DNA from: JACQLN01 sp049274895
GTDB taxonomy: Bacteria; Patescibacteriota; Minisyncoccia; JACQLN01
DNA length: 64,000 nucleotides
Reading direction: 5' to 3'
Assembly (NCBI GenBank): GCA_049274895.1
Contig: JBASTM010000005.1
Coordinates: 18,830-82,829, forward strand
Positions 57,537-64,000 of this stretch are shown piece after piece. The translations under genes were made by a program, and so were the position numbers. Position 1 is the first letter of the stretch. Every line of letters begins with the position of its first letter. The notes under the pieces are model-generated. The model saw only the letters and a program-made list of their open reading frames with translations. It searched no databases and was not told the origin of the DNA.

Positions 57537-59663
57537 TTATGGTGTAGCCGGCGCGGCAGTTTGCGTACTAGGATCAATCATTGTATTTGAGACTAATCCG
57601 CTAAAGACGTGCTCATAAACTCCCTTATTGAAGTCTCCTTCTTCCATTGTAGCCATATTTGTTTTCAAATATTTTAACAGGTTAATATGCGCGTCTTTGT
57701 TTTTTGACGCCATACCATTGAGATTCCCAGCATACAGTTTACCATCTTTCTTGAGTTCATTGAGAAACAATTCCGCAATTTTGATTTGCGATTCTTTTCC
57801 GGAGAGAGTAATTTGCTGGCTTTGAAGTTGTTTTACGGCATTAAGATAATCCTTTCTTGAGATATCTGTGGCTTGTTTTAGGCCGGTAAGGGCAGAATTG
57901 GTGCCATCGAGAGAATTTTTGAGTTTAGATAGTTCAGTTTCAAGTTCCTTTGTATCTTTTCCTTCCGAGTTACCTTTCATTATTTCTCCTTGCAACAATA
58001 AAATTTTTCTTAACGAATCTTTATCAGTTTCTATCTTATCGTATTTATCCGCATCGCTTTTTGACAGTTTTCCCTTCATATCAAGAGCCTCTTTTTGAAT
58101 CCCGGAAAAATCAGCAGCGGTCTTAAAAATATCTTCATTAAGTATTTTCTTTATCTTTTCTTCTTTGGTGACCGCATTACTTTCGGTAACGATTTCGTTC
58201 CACTTGGTCCTTATTGGCGGTGGGGCGTTAACGTCTCGGGCTATCATTTGCTGGACGCCGGCGTCCATAGCTAAATCAGGCCGTTTTTTAATCAAGTCAA
58301 CTACATTGCCCCCCATGTTCTGGAAAGTTTGTAGATAATTTTTCCAGACGTCTTTGAATTCGTCTTTGGTGTCTAAAGTAAATTGTCCTTTACTTATTAA
58401 GGTCTGGATCATACCGGCGCGCTCGGCCAGGCCCTCGGGCGTGAAAGAGGTTTGTTTAAGACGGGCTTCGATGTCGACAGGGCGCAGTTTTTCAACTTTG
58501 CCCGCCGCAGCTTTTAAGGCGGCCTGTTGGCGGATGTAAGCCGCGCCGGGGCCGCCGAGGGCTCGTCCGATGAGGGGAGCTTTTTCTAGTCTACCCAGCC
58601 CGGCGGCCAAACCCCGGCTGGCCGCTCCGGGGCGGCCAGCCTTGCCCGAAGCCCAGTCGGCCATTCTCTTGGCCGTGCCAAAGGCGGGCTTAAACCCAAG
58701 CCGTGAGCCCTTAAGCTGCCCCAAACCCCACTTTTTGGCGCCGTCGGCCCATTTAACCACCATATTGCCGCCGGCCGAGCCGGCTTTGCCGGCTTGGTCC
58801 AGACCCAGCCATAAAATGGACACCACCACCAAAAACTGCATTATGGTGGAAAAAATGGTGTCAGGCAGAATAGTTGCCAACCACCCGCCCACGTCTTTTA
58901 TCTCCAGATTAGTGCTGCCGAAAGTGGCTCCAGTCAGAATGGCTAAAAATATAAAAAAACTTATGCTGACCGGAAAAATCACGGCCAAGTTAAAAAACTT
59001 AGCCCACCACTTGCTGGAATAACCACTACCTTTACCCGGCAGGGCGCTGGCCACCCAGGCGAACGGGGCGAATATAATCAAAATCCAAAGCTGTATTATT
59101 CGCGAAATCATCACTCCGGCCAAAGCCAATAAAGTGAAAGCAATAATAATATACATTATAAGCTGGCCGGCCGAAACCATAAGTATTGTAGGAATCAGCG
59201 AATCTATCGTGGTGGTGTTTCTTAATTGAGCGATGGCGCCGGCCCGCATGGCGCCCATAATGCCGGCGGCTACATCCACGGAATTTTCGGTTTGCCCTCC
59301 CGAAACAAAAAACCGGGCCAAGCTGTTGCCAAAATCAATCACCGCGCCGCAGATTATCAAGCTAAAGTTTATTAAGAGGGCCGCCACCACCAGTTTGGGT
59401 ATCAGTTTTTTAACGCTGTATTGTTCCAGGCGCAAAACGGTGCCGAAAGCAATTAGCAGCATTATTAAAATAAAAACCATGTTGGCCAGATCGCGGCTTA
59501 TCTGCCAGCCGATCTGGACGATGGGCACTTCTATAAAGGACTGGAAACTAAAAACGTAGCTCACAATGGAGCCGGCGAAGGTAATCAAAATAGAGCCGAT
59601 AAAATCAACGACGAAAGTTACTATCGCAAGAAGCCAATTTATTGGATTTAGAAAATCAAGCAT
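57537..59663 (-). CDS. VirB6/TrbL-like polytopic membrane protein
   Basis: 708 aa. The first 310 residues contain about eight hydrophobic helices (FLNPINWLLAIVTFVVDFIGSILITFAG onward), the VirB6/TrbL arrangement at the inner membrane pore. Residues about 320-400 are Gly/Ala/Arg-rich, and the remainder is hydrophilic and helical (coiled-coil-like KLSKSDADKYDKIETDKDSLR), probably cytoplasmic. Directly downstream of the 893-aa exported protein gene (ten bases). Confidence 0.75.
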   Translation of the reverse strand: MLDFLNPINWLLAIVTFVVDFIGSILITFAGSIVSYVFSFQSFIEVPIVQIGWQISRDLANMVFILIMLLIAFGTVLRLEQYSVKKLIPKLVVAALLINFSLIICGAVIDFGNSLARFFVSGGQTENSVDVAAGIMGAMRAGAIAQLRNTTTIDSLIPTILMVSAGQLIMYIIIAFTLLALAGVMISRIIQLWILIIFAPFAWVASALPGKGSGYSSKWWAKFFNLAVIFPVSISFFIFLAILTGATFGSTNLEIKDVGGWLATILPDTIFSTIMQFLVVVSILWLGLDQAGKAGSAGGNMVVKWADGAKKWGLGQLKGSRLGFKPAFGTAKRMADWASGKAGRPGAASRGLAAGLGRLEKAPLIGRALGGPGAAYIRQQAALKAAAGKVEKLRPVDIEARLKQTSFTPEGLAERAGMIQTLISKGQFTLDTKDEFKDVWKNYLQTFQNMGGNVVDLIKKRPDLAMDAGVQQMIARDVNAPPPIRTKWNEIVTESNAVTKEEKIKKILNEDIFKTAADFSGIQKEALDMKGKLSKSDADKYDKIETDKDSLRKILLLQGEIMKGNSEGKDTKELETELSKLKNSLDGTNSALTGLKQATDISRKDYLNAVKQLQSQQITLSGKESQIKIAELFLNELKKDGKLYAGNLNGMASKNKDAHINLLKYLKTNMATMEEGDFNKGVYEHVFSGLVSNTMIDPSTQTAAPATP

Positions 59664-59673
59664 GGGTTATTTA

Positions 59674-62355
59674 CTAGGGGACCTCCCGTCTACAAAAATT
59701 GTCTGCAGTTCCTCCCCTGTCGGCTAACAATCGGTTTTTATAAAAATCATATATGTGAGCGGCGTAAACCAACTGCATTCTGTTCTTAAAATGTTTTTCC
59801 CACTCGCTGTCTCCGCCTTCCAAGCCGGTCTGTTTTCTTAGTTGGGAGTCTTCAATGAATTTGCCCAAGCGGTTGGACACATCCGTTTGCTGGCGGCCTA
59901 GTCTTTGCTGCCGCTCTTCCATTTCGGAGCGTACGGTTTCTATGTCCAAATTCATAACTTCGGCCACGGCATCGTATGCCTTTATGCCTAAATTACTTGT
60001 GTCTAAAATCGATTTTCCGTCAGTATCGGTAGGAATTGGTTCGTCAAGATTAGGTTCCCAAGAGCTTACTATTAAGCTTTTAGCGTTTCTAACCGCGTCG
60101 GCCTTGATTCGCAGGTTTGTATTTCCGGAATCTGCCCTCGCGGCTGCCTCTGCCTGTGACAGCCATTCGTCCATAGTTTTCCTCCTGGCGCTGATAAGGT
60201 CGTTATAAGCCCCTTCCTCGGCCTCTTTGCCTGTCAAAACCAAAACCGTGTCGTCGTCTTGCGGAATTCTAAGGGTTTTGTTCTTACTGCTGAGAAGTTC
60301 GGTGTGCGTTTTTATTTTCTGCACCAGGCCGTGGTTTCTGCCGACGCGGTCGTAATCCATAAGTATAGAGGTATACATTAATATGCTCGGCAGATGAGAT
60401 TTTACAAACTCGCCGTCCGATTCAAGTTCCGAAATTATACCCTCAACATTTTCTGTTAAAGATTCGTAGGAAGCCGCTATTTGGCGGTATTCTTGGCTCT
60501 TGAGAGCGGTATTATTTGCTTCAGCGGACATATACTGTCTGGTATTATCCACGGATATAAAAGTTGTGGTGATATTCTCCATTTTGGTTACATAACTTTG
60601 GTCGCTGGACGACCAAGGGATTGATACCCCATCGGAATTGGTAAAAGGTAATGTGTCTATACCACCAGCCACCTCCGGTTCTAAAATATATTGGATTTCT
60701 TTACAAAACTTTTTTGTGTCGTAAGCCGTTGCGGGCGATAGATTGTTAAAAACCGTGCTTATGGCTTGCCAGATGTCGGCCAGCTTGATATTTATGGCTT
60801 GGTTGGCTAAATATAAGCCGGGCATATTTTCTTCTTTGTTGAAATTGGAACCCTCCGGCGGAAGAGTTATGCCTAATCGGTCGTCTTCATTTTCCCGTGT
60901 CAGAGCCGAATTGTGTTTGGAAAAGAACCTGTCGGCGACATCCGAGAATTTTTTGTCGCTGTCTTTGCCCCGTATGGTCTTTTTAAGAAGTTCGCTCTCA
61001 ACGTAATTACCGCCCTCGTATTTTCCGGCTATAAAATCAAGTCGTTTGTTAAAGTCGGCCAATTTGTTAGTTTTGCCGCTAAGTTTTTTTGTCTCCAGCT
61101 CTAACCTCGAGGAGCTGTTGCGGAGGTCGGTAAGTTGATTTTGCAAGCTGATAGCTTCCGCACTTTCCAATCCAGAAAGATCCTGGTTTTTTTGTTTGGC
61201 CGTTCTGGGGTTGAGGGGTGAAGTATAAGAGCCCCGGCCGCTTTTCATATAAGAAAGACCCTCTCGGGCGGCGCGGTTGACGGCGGCGTCTATGACGGCA
61301 TCCAAGATTTGAGCCAGTTCTTTGGCGTTGATGATGTTATCAATGCCGGTTTTTTCCAGAAGGCCCGAAATTTGGTCGCCGACGATACTGCCCGGGGTTA
61401 TAGTTTCTTCTTTGGAGCAAGTGGTTAGCGAGTGGTATTTTTTAATAGGAGGAAGATGATCCTCGGTTTTAAATTCACCTGTGTTTGTAAATTCAATACT
61501 GTCGGCTTCAACCATGAAAATTCCCGGATTGCTTAAAGGCCAAATGGAAGCCCAACTGTAAACTTCTTTGTTTGTCTCATCTAGAATCTGTTGGATTATG
61601 ACAGGGTCGGTGATTTCAACTTCTTCGATATTTCCAGTGTTTGGGCCTTGAGAAATCACAAAGCTAAGATTGTATTTAGGAGTTTTTGTCTGTGAACATA
61701 GCTTTTGATCTAAAAAACCCTTGCCGGCCGATATGGTGGCCTGGGCGGTATTGCCGCTCTGCGCGACCTTGGCGCCTATCAGCTCGGTGGCGGCGAGGTA
61801 ACTGCCCGGCAGGGTGTTGCGGGTTTCATGCAGTTTAAGCCAGGCCGTCCAGCTGCCGTCTTGAAAGTTTTGCGCGAAGTTTTCCAGATTACCCACCATA
61901 TCGCCCAAACTGCACCGCACGCTGTCCTCTTTCAACAATAGGGGTTTGGAAACCAAAAACCGCACATTGGCCTTAAACGGCGAGCAGATATTTATATTTT
62001 TTGAAAGAAAAAATTTGTCTATCTCTTTGGCCGCGGTGGCGTCGACATTGTCTTTAAGAAATTTTCCCGGGTCTTTGATAAACCTCGGCTCGCCGCCGTT
62101 TTGCACCCAGTTGACCAGGTCGTTCTGGATTTGGGTCAGCATCCTTTTCTTTAATTTTTCCAGACCGTATTTGAGCACTTTTTCACCAATTTGGAAAAGC
62201 AGGCGCGGTATGTCGCCAATCGTGATGTCAAAAGACTGGTCGGCGACACCTAAAATCGCGTCGGCTTTTTTAACTGTAAACGGCGCGGCAAAATAAAAAC
62301 CCAATATAGAGATAAGCACGCCGACAGAAATTATTTTTTTGATGGTCTCTTGCAC
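59674..62355 (-). CDS. Large membrane-anchored exported protein of the T4SS-like cluster
   Basis: 893 aa. An N-terminal signal-anchor (IISVGVLISILGFYFAAPFTVKKADA) and then a long, mostly helical extracytoplasmic region, with coiled-coil-like stretches (LQNQLTDLRNSSSRLELETKKL, EEREQ-type MEERQQRLGRQQTDVSNRL) and a few Cys (SLTTCSKEE, KKFCKEIQ). No family recognised. Conserved neighbour of VirB6-like genes in CPR clusters by position; role inferred as structural. Confidence 0.65.
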   Translation of the reverse strand: MQETIKKIISVGVLISILGFYFAAPFTVKKADAILGVADQSFDITIGDIPRLLFQIGEKVLKYGLEKLKKRMLTQIQNDLVNWVQNGGEPRFIKDPGKFLKDNVDATAAKEIDKFFLSKNINICSPFKANVRFLVSKPLLLKEDSVRCSLGDMVGNLENFAQNFQDGSWTAWLKLHETRNTLPGSYLAATELIGAKVAQSGNTAQATISAGKGFLDQKLCSQTKTPKYNLSFVISQGPNTGNIEEVEITDPVIIQQILDETNKEVYSWASIWPLSNPGIFMVEADSIEFTNTGEFKTEDHLPPIKKYHSLTTCSKEETITPGSIVGDQISGLLEKTGIDNIINAKELAQILDAVIDAAVNRAAREGLSYMKSGRGSYTSPLNPRTAKQKNQDLSGLESAEAISLQNQLTDLRNSSSRLELETKKLSGKTNKLADFNKRLDFIAGKYEGGNYVESELLKKTIRGKDSDKKFSDVADRFFSKHNSALTRENEDDRLGITLPPEGSNFNKEENMPGLYLANQAINIKLADIWQAISTVFNNLSPATAYDTKKFCKEIQYILEPEVAGGIDTLPFTNSDGVSIPWSSSDQSYVTKMENITTTFISVDNTRQYMSAEANNTALKSQEYRQIAASYESLTENVEGIISELESDGEFVKSHLPSILMYTSILMDYDRVGRNHGLVQKIKTHTELLSSKNKTLRIPQDDDTVLVLTGKEAEEGAYNDLISARRKTMDEWLSQAEAAARADSGNTNLRIKADAVRNAKSLIVSSWEPNLDEPIPTDTDGKSILDTSNLGIKAYDAVAEVMNLDIETVRSEMEERQQRLGRQQTDVSNRLGKFIEDSQLRKQTGLEGGDSEWEKHFKNRMQLVYAAHIYDFYKNRLLADRGGTADNFCRREVP

Positions 62356-62409
62356 AGTTTTTACCGAAAGCGTCTTCCGAATTTACGAATCGCGCTTTCA
62401 GATACGAAT

Positions 62410-63186
62410 CTATTTTATTCGCGAGGCCCGGTCGTATTCCACCAGCGCGTTTTTCCAGAACTCGCCCAAAGTTTCAATATCGTTAAAAACAATCAGAAGC
62501 TTTAAGGGGTCGTCGTCGCTGCCAATTATGGTTTCCAAAGATTTTTGAAGCGAATAGGCAGTGAGTAGTATATTTTTATGCGTAGCGACCAATGTTTTAG
62601 GCGTGGCCGCGCGAGACAGGTTTTCAAAAGCCGTGGCCAGCTGGCTAGCTTGGTTTTGCAGCTCGTCCAGGGTTTCCGAACTTTCCAGGTCATCGGTGTT
62701 TATTTTTATAAAATCCCTAACGACGTTAAAAATAACCACAGCGTCTTTATTGGTCGCCTTAAAATAGGCCGCGCGGTTTATTTTTGAGTCGGAAACTATT
62801 TTCAAGACCGAATCGGGTATTTCCGGCAGCAGGTTTAGAGTGTTGGTTTGGAGGTAAGGCAGAACCGTGTTGGCTATAAAATCGGTGCCGGCTATTTTTT
62901 CGGCGCTATCTTCGTTAAGCCCGCCGGTTTCGGAAATAATGGCCGCCGCGAATTCGTCGGTGAGGTTTTTATCTTCGGGGGGAATATATTCGCTCTGCTC
63001 CGTTTTCTCCTCAAGGTTTAGTTTTAAGAGTTCATCCAACAACTCGTCGCTGGATTTGCCTTGCGAGAGGGGCGTGGAGTTAGTAAGTTCGCCACTGGTC
63101 ACGGTGGTGCGCAATACCAAATATGCTCCGGCGATCAAACCGATCATGAACATTATCGTGGTGATTGTTAGAAAACGTTTGGACAT
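62410..63186 (-). CDS. Membrane-anchored exported protein, unknown
   Basis: 258 aa. One N-terminal membrane helix (FLTITTIMFMIGLIAGAYLVL, about 4-24), then a soluble helical region. No domain recognised. It is the first gene of the T4SS-like cluster on the minus strand; an ACGAAT-like stretch (62375-62410) separates it from the next gene. Confidence 0.6.
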   Translation of the reverse strand: MSKRFLTITTIMFMIGLIAGAYLVLRTTVTSGELTNSTPLSQGKSSDELLDELLKLNLEEKTEQSEYIPPEDKNLTDEFAAAIISETGGLNEDSAEKIAGTDFIANTVLPYLQTNTLNLLPEIPDSVLKIVSDSKINRAAYFKATNKDAVVIFNVVRDFIKINTDDLESSETLDELQNQASQLATAFENLSRAATPKTLVATHKNILLTAYSLQKSLETIIGSDDDPLKLLIVFNDIETLGEFWKNALVEYDRASRIK

Positions 63187-63190
63187 TTTG

Positions 63191-63227
63191 TAGCTTCCTA
63201 GGTGTTAGCTTTCTAGCTTCTTAGCTT
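63191..63227. repeat. AGCTT-type flank of the IVP gene, downstream copy
   Basis: TAGCTTCCTAGGTGTTAGCT followed by TTCTAGCTTCTTAGCTT. It contains the stop codon and last codons of the IVP gene. The inverted modules recur at 63586-63616 and shorter at 63715-63735. Confidence 0.7.
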
Positions 63228-63584
63228 GTTGACCATTGAATTTAGCATTCTCATTACTTCATCAAGTAAACTATCAACCTTGAAATAGTTTAGAGATGAT
63301 GTTTTGGGTAGTTTTTTAGCTATTTCTATTTGTGTTTCTAATTCACCCCCCGAAGCAAAAGCAGTTAATAGAAATTGTCTAAATTCCTTACGGTAACCGC
63401 GCATCCTGCCTTCAGCTATATTTGAAGGGATTGATATTGCCGCTCTTCTTATTTGCGAGGTCAGTCCGAATATTTCTTCTCTGGGAAATTTATTTGTAAG
63501 TTCATAAATAGCAACAACTAAATCAACCGATTTTTGCCACACAATCAGTTGTTTGTATGAATGGATCACTAAGCATGCTTTCAA
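63213..63584 (-). CDS. Four-helix-bundle protein (23S rRNA IVP family)
   Basis: 123 aa with TTG 63584; GTG 63569 (five codons later) is an alternative start. HSYKQLIVWQKSVDLVVAIYELT, FPREEIFGLTSQIRRAAISIPSNIAEG and the C-terminal helices match the S23/IVP four-helix-bundle family, often encoded in intervening sequences of 23S rRNA and also in free cassettes. Function unknown. An extended -10 (TGGTATAAT, 63631-63624) lies upstream. Inverted AGCTT-type repeats flank the gene, and its stop codon lies in one of them. Likely a mobile cassette between rsmA and the T4SS-like cluster. Confidence 0.88.
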   Translation of the reverse strand: MKACLVIHSYKQLIVWQKSVDLVVAIYELTNKFPREEIFGLTSQIRRAAISIPSNIAEGRMRGYRKEFRQFLLTAFASGGELETQIEIAKKLPKTSSLNYFKVDSLLDEVMRMLNSMVNKLRS

Positions 63585-63585
63585 T

Positions 63586-63616
63586 CTAGGAAGCTAATAT
63601 CCTAGAAAGCTAAGAA
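63586..63616. repeat. AGCTT-type flank of the IVP gene, upstream copy
   Basis: CTAGGAAGCTAATATCCTAGAAAGCTAAG-like modules, inverted relative to 63191-63227. A third short copy (TAGCTTTCTAGCTTTCTAG, about 63716-63735) covers the rsmA stop. Confidence 0.65.
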
Positions 63617-63730
63617 GCTACTTAAATTATACCATCTTGACAGCTATTCGCGGCGCCAAATCTATCAATGTTTTCCACAGAAAAATGGCCAAAACATTAA
63701 TAAACCATACTAATTTAGCTTTCTAGCTTT

Positions 63731-64000
63731 CTAGAAATTAAAAAAACTAAAAAGCTTGATGAGTTGTTGCTGATTAAGATTTTGCGGTCTTATTTTTTTA
63801 TCCAGCCCCAGTTCCTTAAACGCTACGTCCAGTTTGTCGGACGGGCTTAACCCTGACTTCCTTAAATTATTAAAAAGCGTCTGGCGCGGCTGCTTAAAAA
63901 CCACTCTTAAAAACTGTATAAATTTACCCGGTATATTATTCCCGTTCTTTTTAATTTCCACCGTATACCGAGCTTGCTGCAGCAAGCTCGGTATACGGTG
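63731..64000 (-). CDS. rsmA: 16S rRNA dimethyladenosine transferase, C-terminal end
   Basis: The frame is open to the window edge; about 76 residues before the palindrome are reliable. TVEIKKNGNNIPGKFIQFLRVVFKQPRQTLFNNLRKSGL and DKKIRPQNLNQQQLIKLF match the RsmA/KsgA C-terminal domain (F-x2-PRKTL-x-NNL; RP-x-L). The enzyme dimethylates two adenosines near the 16S 3' end. Residues encoded by 63959-64000 (HRIPSLLQQARYT) do not fit the family and may be artefactual, since the DNA there is a perfect palindrome. Confidence 0.85.
   Translation of the reverse strand, partial: HRIPSLLQQARYTVEIKKNGNNIPGKFIQFLRVVFKQPRQTLFNNLRKSGLSPSDKLDVAFKELGLDKKIRPQNLNQQQLIKLFSFFNF
63959..64000. repeat. Perfect 42-bp palindrome at the window end
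   Basis: CACCGTATACCGAGCTTGCT and its exact reverse complement meet at a CTGCAG centre (63977-63982) with no spacer and end exactly at base 64000. It interrupts the expected rsmA sequence. Confidence 0.9.

Noticed and set aside
1..64000. Alternative genetic code (TGA as Gly), as in some CPR phyla
   Set aside because: infC, polX and other genes end at TGA at the family-typical length.
1..64000. CRISPR arrays, rRNA genes, transposases
   Set aside because: No regularly spaced repeats, rRNA motifs or transposase motifs were seen.

Overview
The window looks like the replication-origin side of a Candidate Phyla Radiation (Patescibacteria, most likely Parcubacteria-like) chromosome. The reasons are several: core proteins are pared down (Pol I without proofreading domain, YebC lacking its middle domain, RnpA without its usual N-terminus), IleRS is of the eukaryote-like type, a PrgI/VirB4 membrane-complex cluster and an aromatic amino-acid permease are present, operons overlap tightly, and many genes seem to start right after a -10 box with no Shine-Dalgarno (SD). 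TGA is used as a stop (for example infC and polX), so the code is the standard bacterial one. No rRNA, CRISPR array or transposase was seen.

Layout. 1-6634: a partial alpha/beta hydrolase, then an AT-rich island (MoaD-like ORF, LexA-domain/DNA methyltransferase fusion, unknown DHH-like protein) wedged behind ileS. The island is bracketed by a 44-bp perfect copy of the ileS 3' end. IleRS itself carries a complete histidine-phosphatase domain inserted in its zinc region. 6912-9691: smpB, tmRNA, a GIY-YIG nuclease between strong palindromes and infC, then infC-rpmI-rplT. 9734-31510: mainly DNA repair and core metabolism (alkyltransferase, polX, UDG, RNase HII, beta-CASP RNase, ruvA-murE, uvrB, rpsT, holA, mutM, polA-tsaE), plus one tRNA-Arg(CCG), an exonuclease-WYL fusion and a hicB with a 10-codon hicA stub. 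31589-44646: pilB, ruvB, a large exported dockerin-like protein, PBP1a, tyrS and several proteins of unknown function. 44790-50854: yebC-ruvC, dnaN, candidate oriC, dnaA, rpmH-rnpA-yidD-yidC-jag. 50851-63186: a type IV secretion-like cluster (VirB2-like Cys-rich pilin candidate, split VirB4, PrgI, VirB6-like). 63213-64000: a four-helix-bundle (23S IVP-type) cassette and the 3' end of rsmA, ending in a perfect 42-bp palindrome that may be a contig-end artefact.

Two gene styles coexist. Core genes lie in overlapping operons and often appear leaderless. Scattered between them are six monocistronic genes (starts near 12322, 14574, 20082, 32221, 38221, 44646), most with SD-like AGGAGG sites, consensus sigma70-type promoters where visible, hairpin terminators and richer GC. 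Three of these encode exported proteins. They look like later additions. Intergenic DNA also holds palindromic repeats (three related copies of a CAGCACCTTTT element, several ACGAAT-type hairpins) and one unassigned structured RNA candidate of about 170 nt upstream of ruvB.

The most unusual signals are the self-contained LexA-methyltransferase/DHH-like island with target duplication, the IleRS-phosphatase fusion, the palindromic element that also supplies the C-terminus of PolA, and the orphan structured RNA.
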